NCBI RefSeq assembly: GCF_003666685.1
Contig: NZ_RCIZ01000018.1
Span: 1-45,193, forward strand
Direction: 5' to 3'
Length of the DNA stretch: 45,193 bases
Origin: Mesorhizobium sp. YM1C-6-2
GTDB lineage: Bacteria > Pseudomonadota > Alphaproteobacteria > Rhizobiales > Rhizobiaceae
Shown here: positions 8,117 to 16,268 of the stretch, piece by piece
Layout: the number at the start of each line of letters is the position of its first letter
How positions within the stretch are numbered: position 1 is the first letter of the stretch
The notes under the pieces: model-generated
Seen by the model: the letters and a program-made list of their open reading frames with translations, nothing else
Databases searched by the model: none
Told to the model about the DNA's origin: nothing
Program-made: the position numbers and the translations under genes

Positions 8117-9043
8117 CTAGGCGGCCATTCGCCTGGCTGGCTTGCGCCAGAACTCGTCGACGCATTGAAGCCCCAGCATGACGAGCGCTCGGCCAGCACC
8201 TTTGGCTCCGGCCTTGTTTCCGACACCATGCCCTCGGCCGACCGACTCCAACGTGGCGCCAAACACCACAGCGGCCTCGAAGGCTTCCCGCAACCAGCCC
8301 AATGCGGTCTGCGCGGAAGCAAGTTCACGGCCACAGTCGATCGCATGAAGAAGCGGCCAGTCTCCGGTCCACTTCTTGGGTATGGGCTTCGACCTGCGCT
8401 TCGTCTTATCCGGGTCGGCTGCAACAGCCCGCGTGGCGGCAACGTCGAGCCGTGCCTTCTTGCCGACCACCTTTTTTACACCCTTGTTCCTGCGAGCGCC
8501 CGTGGACTCGTCCTCCTCGATCTCGACCATCAAATACACATTGTCCGCCAAATCACGACCGACAAGGTCATGTGGCATGTTCGCCGCGTTCCAGAGGTCG
8601 CGGTAACGCTCGGCCAGGGAGAGGTGATAGTCGGCGCCCTCTGCCCGCAGCAGCTTCGCCAGCGGCCAATCCAGGTTGTCATTGGCAGCCTGACCGCTGA
8701 AGCGGTTGGACGTCAGCCTGCCGGCTTGTGCGTCCACCCGCCAGTCGACAGTCGGGCCGTCCGCGCCGTATCGGAAGCATAGCGCACCGCGAGGCCGCTG
8801 GCGCGTAGGCGCCTGCACAGGATCGATGTCGTCGGGATCATCGACCAAGCGAGGCATCTCTCGCGCAATGTCGAAAATCGGAGTGTCGTCGTTGGCCGCT
8901 GTCGGGGTCCGGCGAGCCGGTTGGGTAGCGACGATTTCTGGCTCGGTTCGTTCGTAAGCTTCTGTTCCGCGTATCCCAATACGGGCCGCCGCACACGCAT
9001 TGACGTATACGTGCGGACGCACCGCGAGCATGATTTCGGTCAT
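8117..9043 (-). CDS. Unknown phage protein (308 aa)
   Basis: A 308-residue soluble protein. The ATG at 9043 has GGGGA upstream at a usable distance; the frame stays open to 9160 but without a better start. Visible parts are an acidic region with FDIAREMPRLVDDPDDIDPV (about 55-75), a basic linker (RRNKGVKKVVGKKAR and KTKRRSKPIPKKW, about 180-225), and a helical C-terminal domain with GWLREAFEAAVVFGATLESVG. It lies between the replication gene and the morphogenesis operon and so may be a regulator, but no family is recognised. Confidence 0.55.
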   Translation of the reverse strand: MTEIMLAVRPHVYVNACAAARIGIRGTEAYERTEPEIVATQPARRTPTAANDDTPIFDIAREMPRLVDDPDDIDPVQAPTRQRPRGALCFRYGADGPTVDWRVDAQAGRLTSNRFSGQAANDNLDWPLAKLLRAEGADYHLSLAERYRDLWNAANMPHDLVGRDLADNVYLMVEIEEDESTGARRNKGVKKVVGKKARLDVAATRAVAADPDKTKRRSKPIPKKWTGDWPLLHAIDCGRELASAQTALGWLREAFEAAVVFGATLESVGRGHGVGNKAGAKGAGRALVMLGLQCVDEFWRKPARRMAA

Positions 9044-9246
9044 GTATGAGTTCCCCAGGTGGATAGCCGGACGTTGCCGGAAGTCCGCCGTCGCTTCGGA
9101 CGTGCGGTTAGCGCCACTACATATAGGGTTGGATTGCGTCATTTTTCGTAACGAACACAATATATAGTCTCGGCGTTACTTCGGAGCCACACCCTGTGTT
9201 TCTGCCCGCGTTTCTAATACGTTCCTATACCTTACGTTACGTCACT

Positions 9247-9287
9247 CCCCTCACGCGTACGCGCGCGCGTTGCGCGCACGCGAGGGG
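9247..9287. other. Strong stem-loop with alternating CG core
   Basis: CCCCTC (9247-9252) and GAGGGG (9282-9287) enclose an alternating purine-pyrimidine run of mainly CG steps. With a 2-base bulge the inner arms (9255-9264 and 9272-9281) also pair with one mismatch, making a stem of about 16 pairs. AAAA follows on the plus strand, which is not a terminator signature. Alternating CG DNA of this kind can adopt the Z form. Confidence 0.5.
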
Positions 9288-9467
9288 AAAATCTGTATTA
9301 GCGCTAACGCTCGACTGCCCCGCCGTTCCTGCAGTCGACGCCTGGAAGGAGTAGGATGCCCCCGGTGCATCTTGAATTTGCGCGCGCCCGCCCCATCTAA
9401 TCCGAGACTACCTCCCAATCCGACAATCACTAGCTAGAGCGGCCCGCCTCGTCGCGGACCGTTCCGA

Positions 9468-9522
9468 AGCGCCCTCGCCGAGCCTGACAGGGCTGCGAGG
9501 GCGCTCTGTCTACGCGCGACAG
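9468..9522 (+). terminator. Double hairpin, candidate terminator
   Basis: A perfect 10-bp inverted repeat, AGCGCCCTCG (9468-9477) with CGAGGGCGCT (9496-9505), has inner pairing AGCC/GGCT. It is followed at once by CTGTC-7-GACAG (9506-9522) and then AATTTTATTT. It stands just upstream of a small plus-strand gene, so it may isolate that gene from upstream transcription, or it may be a structured regulatory site. Confidence 0.4.
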
Positions 9523-9603
9523 AATTTTATTTACCCCGACAAAATATTTCCGGCGTGCTATCGTGCAAAGCTGTCGAAAACAACAATAATAAGGACGACC
9601 ACC

Positions 9604-9696
9604 ATGAACCCCGTAGCTTTTGATATTTTTATGAGAACCTCCGTTTTTCTTACGATTTCCGTGCTCGGCTATTTCGTGTTTTTTCGCGCCTGGTAG
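9604..9696 (+). CDS. 30-aa single-span membrane peptide
   Basis: A 30-residue frame with an AAGGA ribosome-binding site 9 bases before the ATG. The peptide is almost wholly hydrophobic and aromatic from residue 4 to 27 (Phe 6, 9, 15, 24, 26 and 27), forming one membrane helix, and ends in RAW. It has its own upstream AT-rich leader and is the only plus-strand gene in the phage control region. Small holin-like, toxin (type I) or regulatory membrane peptides have this shape; none can be assigned. Absence of a visible antisense RNA does not exclude a toxin-antitoxin role. Confidence 0.45.
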   Translation: MNPVAFDIFMRTSVFLTISVLGYFVFFRAW

Positions 9697-9911
9697 TTTT
9701 CCGCACACTTGAGGCACTTCGGTGATCCGCTGGTTTTTTCGGCTCGGATATGTGTGGCGCCATCGCTCGGCCATTGATCGATCGCTCTACGTCCCATCGC
9801 CGAGACGCCGCCGACGAGCAGCAAAGAGGCTGGCGTTGCTGACCCATCCAAGCTGATCAGGCTGCTGTCTGCGCTGGGGCTGCCGCCCGTAGCGCGACTA
9901 AAAAAGGGGGC

Positions 9912-10069
9912 TGCGCCGACACCCTGCGCCGAAGGCCATTTGCGCCAACACTATTTTTTCTCTCACTCATGCGCGCGACAACCTATCCACAAGGGATATG
10001 GTTGTCGGCGCAGTGTGATTTGCGACGATGCGCCAACACCTTTGCGCCGACGATTTTTACGTTGGCGCA
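9912..10069. repeat. Iteron-like repeat cluster, putative origin
   Basis: About eight copies of TGCGCCRACA-type repeats lie here: plus strand at 9912, 9925, 9941, 9970 (degenerate), 10029 and 10043; inverted at 10001-10012 and 10061-10069. The fourth and fifth face each other and form a hairpin (GACAACC 9977-9983 with GGTTGTC 10000-10006, plus TATCC/GGATA inside). In its stem is CTATCCACA (9983-9991), one base from the DnaA-box consensus. The last two copies make a second hairpin with one G-T pair and a TTTTT loop. The cluster abuts, and its last copy enters, the 3' end of the RepA-like helicase gene. Confidence 0.6.
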
Positions 10070-11928
10070 GCGGCTGGTTTCACGAAGTTTCGAGGCTTGC
10101 GAGCGGTCGCATCGTATAGCTCAACGACCTTCAATTCTCCCATAGCCACCCAAGCATCGAGCATCGACTTCGCTTCTTTGCGGTCGGTGACTCCAGCTAA
10201 CTCCATGACGACATCGCCAGCCCAAGGTTTGCCTTTCGGATCAGCTTTGTGGTCGGCATTCTCCAGCCTCACCTTCAACCCTGCCAGCAGTTCCTCCGGT
10301 ACATCGGCCACCACTGCGGCACGCGCTTCTGCAGCACGTTCGGCCAGCGCATCCGCGGAAGGCCAGCGCCACGGTTCGACGACACCGATCTCGTCACCGG
10401 CCGTGAGTAGCCCTTTGCCGTTGCCGAGCGGGACGGACGCGATATGCCGCCAGGCGCTGCGACCTGATGCAACGAGATTGACCTTGCCGTGGTCGATGCG
10501 GAAATAGCCGTCTGGTTTCTCCAAGCCGACTTTCTCCGCCTCGGCACCCGTCATGGCATTGATGACGCGCATGCCGCGGGTCTTGTCCTTCAGGGCGCCA
10601 CCGCCGCGAGCGCTATCGGCTGTCGCCTCTCCGCTATTCTTGACGACATGGTGGATCACCTCGACACCACAGTTTGCGCGGTCGGCAACTTCCGTCCACG
10701 CCTTGGCAACGCGCTGCATCGCGCCATTATCGTTCTCAGGCACCTCGTGAGTGGAAATGAGCGGGTCGATGATGACGACGTCGATCTGCCTGCTGGTGAT
10801 TTCCGCCACCATCTCGTCAATGAGCGGCTGACAAACCTGAAAGCCGCGCCCTTCCTGGCGCATGATCACGAACCCCTGGTCGCGGCCGGAGTCGGTGAAA
10901 AGCCGATCGGCAATCTGGTCAGCCGTCACGCCAAAATGTTTCGCCGCGGCGTGAAAGCGACGGTCGATTTCATCCTGGGGATCTTCGGCATTCACGTACC
11001 AGACCCGCAGTGGCGCCGAGCGCGCCCCATCAGGATCGAGCAGAGGCCGCCCTGTAACCATCGCGAGCGTCTCGGAAATAGCGTGTGATGACTTTCCGCC
11101 ACCACCGGCACCGACGGTCGATGTCAGGTAGCGGCGGATGTAGTGCTTGCCGAACAGCCAGTCGCGGGGCGGCAGGCTAGCCGGATCACGCAGGGTGAAT
11201 GGCGTAGCTTTTATGGGCGGGCGCGGCTGTTGCTGATACGGCGTGAAGAGCGGCTTTCCGTCAGGTCCGATGACCGCTACGCCCAGCTTGCCCTCGTGCC
11301 AACAGTTGGACAGGAAGTGCCGCCGCGTGTCGCCGTCGAAGCCCATCGTGCCGGCACCAAACATCTCACGAAGGCGAACGTCGTCGGGCTTATTGTCATT
11401 GCTGGCGATCGGCTCTTCCGGCTCATCCAGGTCTATGTTGCGAGCCTCTAGCCGACGCCGCGCCTCGCGTTCCAACCACTTCGGGCGGTTACTTGACGGC
11501 AGGCCCTTCTGATAAGCGATTTTCTCGATCTCTGCCTCAAGGGGCGGAAGGCCGTGCCATTTCTCCCGTAGCTCGGACGAGCCGGTAACGGCATCCATCA
11601 CAAGGTCGACAGCCGCCTCGCAAGGCTCGCCGTCAATTTGCTGGATAATCGGAGTCCCACCGCGCCAAAGCGTGACGACGCTGGCGTCTTGGCCTTCGTC
11701 GATGAAGCGGAAGAAGCTGTCCGTCAGTACGGCGAGGCGCGGGATGTCGGCCTCTTCCATGTCCGACCAATGCGCGATCTTGATTAGATCCTCGCGCTTT
11801 AGACCGTCGAGATTATCAGGGTCTGCCACCAGCACGACATCGCCGCAAAGTGAGCCAGCCAAGTCGTCCACTTTGTAAAACGCGGCACGGTGTGGGTGCT
11901 TTTTGGAATCATATTGCGGCTGCGGCAT
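10057..11928 (-). CDS. RepA-like hexameric replicative helicase (AAA ATPase)
   Basis: A 623-residue phage/plasmid-type replication ATPase of the RSF1010 RepA (DnaB-like RecA fold) group. An N-terminal region of about 230 residues without a recognised domain is followed by PPRDWLFGKHYIRRYLT, Walker A GAGGGGKS (273-280), YVNAEDPQDEIDRR, Walker B VVIIDP (384-389) and the IHHVVK sensor (425-430). The Ser/Gly-rich GGGALKDKTRG motif (about 445) is typical of the family. The C-terminus (about 575-610) looks like a winged helix (GVTDRKEAKSMLDAWVAMGEL). It overlaps the upstream small gene by 20 bases. It would unwind DNA at the element's origin; the iteron-like cluster lies just beyond its stop. Confidence 0.85.
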   Translation of the reverse strand: MPQPQYDSKKHPHRAAFYKVDDLAGSLCGDVVLVADPDNLDGLKREDLIKIAHWSDMEEADIPRLAVLTDSFFRFIDEGQDASVVTLWRGGTPIIQQIDGEPCEAAVDLVMDAVTGSSELREKWHGLPPLEAEIEKIAYQKGLPSSNRPKWLEREARRRLEARNIDLDEPEEPIASNDNKPDDVRLREMFGAGTMGFDGDTRRHFLSNCWHEGKLGVAVIGPDGKPLFTPYQQQPRPPIKATPFTLRDPASLPPRDWLFGKHYIRRYLTSTVGAGGGGKSSHAISETLAMVTGRPLLDPDGARSAPLRVWYVNAEDPQDEIDRRFHAAAKHFGVTADQIADRLFTDSGRDQGFVIMRQEGRGFQVCQPLIDEMVAEITSRQIDVVIIDPLISTHEVPENDNGAMQRVAKAWTEVADRANCGVEVIHHVVKNSGEATADSARGGGALKDKTRGMRVINAMTGAEAEKVGLEKPDGYFRIDHGKVNLVASGRSAWRHIASVPLGNGKGLLTAGDEIGVVEPWRWPSADALAERAAEARAAVVADVPEELLAGLKVRLENADHKADPKGKPWAGDVVMELAGVTDRKEAKSMLDAWVAMGELKVVELYDATARKPRNFVKPAAAPT

Positions 11929-12172
11929 GCTTCATCTCCACGGCGGCCAGCGCCATCTCAACAATTTCGCGACGGGTCTCAGGCGATACGGAAAGCGAGT
12001 TGCCCTCGCGCCCTGGCCCGTACAGGATGACGCGACCGTCTGGCGCCTCGACGAGGGTGCAGTCGCAGATCATCAAATCGTCAGTCACTTGGATGTTGAA
12101 CTTCGCACGCGTGCGAAATCCCCGCGGCGATGGTGCTTGAAGCACCGGCCGCGCTGATCGAATGCGCATCAT
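11909..12172 (-). CDS. Small phage protein upstream of the helicase
   Basis: An 87-residue protein with a basic start, a beta-rich middle (KFNIQVTDDLMICDCTLVEAPDGRVILYGP) and an Ala-rich helical end. AGGA precedes tandem ATGs at 12172 and 12169; the second has better spacing. It overlaps the helicase start by 20 bases, so the two are translationally coupled. Similar short proteins commonly precede RepA-like ATPases in rhizobial prophages, by my recollection; a role as replication accessory factor is inferred. Confidence 0.65.
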   Translation of the reverse strand: MMRIRSARPVLQAPSPRGFRTRAKFNIQVTDDLMICDCTLVEAPDGRVILYGPGREGNSLSVSPETRREIVEMALAAVEMKHAAAAI

Positions 12173-12217
12173 ATTTTCCTATGTTGGATGGTGAGCCGCC
12201 GTTCGTCGGCGGGTACT

Positions 12218-12288
12218 TAGGTTAGGCAACAGCGGAAAAACGCTATGAGATTCTATGTTGCCTTTTCGCTAGGTTAGGCGGTCTAACC
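12218..12288. promoter_or_regulatory. Direct repeats and palindrome, possible operator
   Basis: TAGGTTAGGC occurs at 12218-12227 and again at 12270-12279. The second copy continues into a perfect palindrome GGTTAG-GCGGT-CTAACC (12272-12288). This lies just upstream of the first gene of the helicase operon, so repressor binding sites are likely. No repressor gene was found in the window. Confidence 0.5.
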
Positions 12289-12686
12289 CATTGAAATATA
12301 TAGCGACTGTCAATCCTGCCGGGATCGCCAAGATTCTCAACCGAGCATATTGGGCGGAAACGGCCCTGGCTCGAGTTAGACCTTTTGTCAGCCTGACGCT
12401 CCTCATTCCCTGTTTCCGCGCATTGGTTGTGGCCGACGAGGCCGGGCCCTGTCGCAGTCCCGGTGGCTCAAGTCCGGTCGGCGTTCTCCCGGCCCACCCG
12501 ACTCGATCTGCGCTGCAACACGACGAGCACGACCTCGAAATACAGCCAAAAGTACAAACACCGGGGGACTAAAGTCCCGGGCTCTTCGACAAAGGTCCGT
12601 TCGATAAGATTTTGCCGCATTCCTTAGAGTTTATTTTACGTGTGCCGGGGAGGGCTTATGCGCTGCAAAATTTGGAGGATTCTTCC
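12289..12686. other. Boundary region between phage element and host gene
   Basis: No convincing gene here. It probably contains the right end of the phage element, but no tRNA, integrase or duplicated attachment sequence is visible. A palindrome GGGACT-AA-AGTCCC (12565-12578) lies about 110 bases before the secreted-protein start and could be an operator or part of its promoter. Confidence 0.4.
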
Positions 12687-13556
12687 ATGCGTCATACTAG
12701 GACCGCTGTAATGACCTTGGTGTGCGGCATTGCCTTGGCCGCCCTACCCCTTGGTCTGACGCTCGACGGCTTGGGCTCGGACCAGGCGCTTGCCGCAAAA
12801 GGTGGGAACGGGGGAGGAAAAGGCGGCGGCGGCGGTGGGGGCGCAGGCAACGGGGGTGGCAAATCCTCCGGGAACGGTGGCGCGCGCGGCAAGTCCGCAT
12901 CCGCGGCCGGACAGACGAAGGCGAGCGTCAGCAAGACGAACGCAAAGGCGACCAAGGCCGCGGCGAAATCTCAAGTCGCAGCGGTAGCAAAGCAAGAGAA
13001 GCCTGCAAAAGAGACCAACCTCAACGCCAAGCTTGGCCGGCTGAACTCGCTGAAGCGGAACGTCAACGCCTACATCAATTCCAAGAGCCCGAAATTCGCC
13101 GCCATTCAGGCTTTTGTGGCGGCCTCGGCCCAAAGCCAAATTGCGCAGGATGCGCTTGCCGACGCAAATGCGACGCTCGCCGACGAACAGGCCACGCTGG
13201 ACGGGCTTAACGAGCAGCTCGACGCTCTGACTACCGATATGACGGAAGAGGAACAGCAGGCTTCATCGGAAGTCGCAGCTCTGCAGGGACAGATCACGGA
13301 ACAAGAGGGCGTGGTGGCAAGTGCCGCACAAGACGCCGCCACCGCTCAAGCCGAGGCTGACGCTGCAGCCGAGGGGACCGACGACGCGTCGCTCCAGGCA
13401 GCGCTTGAAGGCATGGCCAACAAGCCGGTGGACGACGAGGTAACCGGTTGGGCGAGAGGCGTTCTGGACGTCAAGATCGACGAAATGCGCTCGGTCCTGG
13501 AAACCGCCGAGGCGACCGAGCCCGACAGCACCGAAACCGCAGAGCCAACGCCCTGA
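12687..13556 (+). CDS. Secreted Gly-rich, coiled-coil protein
   Basis: A 289-residue exported protein of unknown function. GGAGG precedes the ATG at 12687 by 9 bases. Residues 1-36 form a signal peptide (basic RHTR, hydrophobic core, cleavage after QALAA). A low-complexity Gly/Lys/Ser region (about 37-75) is followed by a Lys/Ala-rich helical segment, then NLNAKLGRLNSLKRNVNAYIN. The long acidic Ala/Glu/Gln coiled coil spans about 165-245, ending in a Glu/Thr/Pro tail. The mixed charge suggests an envelope or matrix protein. A strong terminator follows. Confidence 0.7.
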   Translation: MRHTRTAVMTLVCGIALAALPLGLTLDGLGSDQALAAKGGNGGGKGGGGGGGAGNGGGKSSGNGGARGKSASAAGQTKASVSKTNAKATKAAAKSQVAAVAKQEKPAKETNLNAKLGRLNSLKRNVNAYINSKSPKFAAIQAFVAASAQSQIAQDALADANATLADEQATLDGLNEQLDALTTDMTEEEQQASSEVAALQGQITEQEGVVASAAQDAATAQAEADAAAEGTDDASLQAALEGMANKPVDDEVTGWARGVLDVKIDEMRSVLETAEATEPDSTETAEPTP

Positions 13557-13579
13557 CAATGGGCCAATAAACGCGGAAA

Positions 13580-13605
13580 AGCCGGGAGCCTATCCCGGCT
13601 TTTTC
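13580..13605 (+). terminator. Rho-independent terminator
   Basis: A perfect 8-bp stem, AGCCGGGA (13580-13587) with TCCCGGCT (13593-13600), has a 5-base loop and is followed by TTTTT. AAAA precedes it, so it can also act on the minus strand, where hdaA ends just downstream. Confidence 0.85.
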
Positions 13606-13661
13606 TTTGGCAGAAGCGTCAGGGCCGGTCCGGAAACGTAGAACCAGCCTCACGCGGCTCG

Positions 13662-14375
13662 TCAGTCGCCGCCGCCATCGAGATCCAGTTCCGCTTGCCC
13701 AAGGTCGAGCGCATTCACGGCGTGGGCGGCCAGAGACCTGGTGATGCGCGTCTTCTGCTCGAGCGCCGCGCGATCCAGCCGGTCCACGACGTCGATCGCG
13801 GTGGACAGCGACCGCTCGATTCGCCTGACCAGGAACTGCACGACATGCGGCTCGACCTCCACCTGCCTGTCGGCGAAGAGCTTGGTGATCACAGCGGCCA
13901 GCAGAAGATCGTCGGGCTCGAGAATCTCCACCGTCGCCGCCGCCTTGAGCCTCGACGCGAGGTCGGGAAGGCGCACGCCCCATGCGGACGGAAAGAGGCG
14001 CGAGGTGAGCAGGACGTGCGTTCCCGCCGCCCGCGCGGCGTTGATCAGATGGAAAAGGCCGTTTTCATCGAGCTGCACGTCGGCATCGTCGATCACGACG
14101 GGATGCGTCAGCGGCGCGTCTTCCACCCAAGCCTCGATTTCGGAGGGCTCGATGAAGACGGCATTGGCGTTCGCTGCCCAAATCGCGGCGAGATGCGATT
14201 TTCCCGATCCCGCCGGGCCGGCAAGCACGACGACCGTAGCCGGCCAGTCCGGCCAGGCATCGATCAGGGCCACGGCTTGCCGGTTGGCGTCGGAGACGAC
14301 GAGCTCGTCGCGCGAGTGACCCGGCCTGTGGCCGAGATCCAGCGGAATCTGCCGCGGCTTTCCGGAGTTCGCCAT
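13662..14375 (-). CDS. hdaA: DnaA-regulatory inactivator HdaA
   Basis: A 237-residue DnaA-like ATPase that, with the DNA clamp, promotes ATP-DnaA hydrolysis to stop re-initiation of replication. The N-terminus has QIPLDL (9-14), a QxxLxL clamp-binding motif. Walker A is GPAGSGKS (53-60), the Walker B-like segment is HPVVIDD (about 90-96), and SRLKAAATVEILEPDD carries the sensor region; the DNA-binding domain IV of DnaA is absent, as is usual for Hda. It begins 5 bases after the AI-2E permease stop, so the two are one operon; this pairing is common in alphaproteobacteria. The start is preceded by AGGACGG at a slightly long distance. Confidence 0.88.
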   Translation of the reverse strand: MANSGKPRQIPLDLGHRPGHSRDELVVSDANRQAVALIDAWPDWPATVVVLAGPAGSGKSHLAAIWAANANAVFIEPSEIEAWVEDAPLTHPVVIDDADVQLDENGLFHLINAARAAGTHVLLTSRLFPSAWGVRLPDLASRLKAAATVEILEPDDLLLAAVITKLFADRQVEVEPHVVQFLVRRIERSLSTAIDVVDRLDRAALEQKTRITRSLAAHAVNALDLGQAELDLDGGGD

Positions 14376-14380
14376 GCCGC

Positions 14381-15536
14381 TCAACCGTCCTGATCCGGAC
14401 GCCTGCGGCCGCGGCCGGCTTTCGGTTTTGCCGCGACGGCGACCTCCTCGTCGGCATGTCCCCGATAGAGAGGCGATTCCAGATAGCGGGCGATAGCGAA
14501 GCGGACGAGGACGGCAACCGCGGCGGCGGCCGGAACCGCAATCAGCAAGCCGACGAAGCCGAACAGGGCGCCGAAGGCGAACAGCGCGAACATCAGCCAG
14601 ACCGGATGCAGGCCGACGCTTTTGCCGACCAGGCGCGGCTGCAGGATGTTGCCCTCGATGAACTGGCCGATGAAGAATACGCAGGCGACCGCCACGACCA
14701 TGATCCAGTCCGGCCAGAACTGCACGAAGGCGACGCCGACGGCGAGCACCAGGCCGACCAGCGAGCCGACATAGGGAATGAAGCTGATCAGCCCGGCGAA
14801 GAGCCCGATCAATATGCCGAAATTCAGCCCCGTCAGCGTCAGCCCGACGGCATACATGATGCCCAGGATGAGACAGAGCGTGCCCTGCCCGCGCACGAAG
14901 CCGGCAGTCGCCGCATTGATGTCGGTGGCGATGGCGCGAACCGTCTCCACATGGTCGCGCGGCACCCAACTGTCCACGGTCGCCACCATGCGGTCCCAGT
15001 CGAGCAGCATGTAGAAGGCGACCACCGGCGTCACCACGAACAGACCGGCGATGCTGAACAGCGCCACGCCCGAACTCCAGATCGACTGGAAAACCGTGGT
15101 GATGAAACCGACGCTGGCGTTGAGCAGCGAACTCAACCCCTCGCGCAGGCTCGAGGCGTCGAGGCCGAAGCGCCGCTCCAGCCATTCCGGGCTGAAGCTG
15201 GTGATCAGCGTCTGCAGCTCGGCCAGATATTCCGGCATCTTGGCAAGGAAATCAGCGAGCTGGGTCGCAAGGATCGGTATCAGCACAATCATGGCGATCA
15301 CCAGCGCCACGACGAAAGCCAGCAGGATCAGCAGCGTGGCGGCGGTGCGCGACAGCCCTGTCCGCTGCAGCCTGTCGGCAACGGGATCGAGGAAATACGC
15401 AAGTGCCATGCCGGCCACGAAAGGCAGCAGAATCGCAGCGAACAAATAGACAAACAGGCCGAAAAGCGCCGCCGCCAACAGCCAGAAGCGGATTTGGCGG
15501 CGAAAGTTTGCGGCAATCAGTGCTTCGGCTATTTCG

Positions 15537-15565
<29 letters not shown>
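14381..15565 (-). CDS. AI-2E family transporter (PerM-like)
   Basis: A 394-residue inner-membrane protein of the AI-2E/PerM exporter family, with about eight membrane segments. A first pair spans about 29-60 and 70-95, a soluble helical domain (about 100-155) follows with ITSFSPEWLERRFGLD, then further pairs to about 355. The conserved GMALAYFLDPVADRLQRTGL near 52-70 and LIGLFAGLISFIPYVGSLVG near 240-260 are characteristic. A basic, Gly/Arg-rich C-terminal tail ends the protein. Its start overlaps the end of the upstream phosphatidyltransferase gene by 29 bases and hdaA follows by 5, giving a three-gene operon. Substrate unknown. Confidence 0.88.
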
Positions 15566-16094
<529 letters not shown>

Positions 16095-16268
16095 GCTGCG
16101 GCTTCTCCATTCTTGTTCGCGATAGATGGTCGGGCGGATCGCATCCGGCAAGATGCACGGTATTGATGTGCCCCGGTCGCCGTTTGCAGGGCAGAGGCAG
16201 GTGCGGCTGCTTGCGGGCGGAACCCGTTCATGCGAAGAGCCCAAACGACAGCCGCGCAGGATGGAGCG

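Larger units (their letters stand above)
9044..9603. other. Gene-free regulatory stretch of the phage element
   Basis: No convincing coding frame was found. The right-to-left gene at 8117-9043 presumably has its promoter here: an AT-rich run (9158-9166, ATATATAG on the plus strand) sits among repeated CGTTAC/GTAACG motifs. Two strong hairpins (9247-9287, 9468-9522) are listed separately. Part of the 900-base gap between genes on either side of the helicase. Confidence 0.5.

Noticed and set aside
9430-9851. Minus-strand frames of 60-114 codons in the phage control region
   Set aside because: No ribosome-binding site; they cross the strong hairpin at 9468-9522; the plus-strand 30-aa gene is better supported. 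One frame ends with CLKCAENYQ, a weak zinc-like pattern that is not enough.
9911-10070. CRISPR array interpretation of the repeat cluster
   Set aside because: Repeats are about 10 bases, in both orientations and irregularly spaced, and no cas genes are near.
12291-12627. Plus-strand frames between the phage end and the secreted protein
   Set aside because: No ribosome-binding site and low-complexity, shadow-like composition.
12200-12700. Attachment site or tRNA gene at the right end of the phage element
   Set aside because: No tRNA-like cloverleaf, no integrase and no second copy of a suitable core sequence found in the window.
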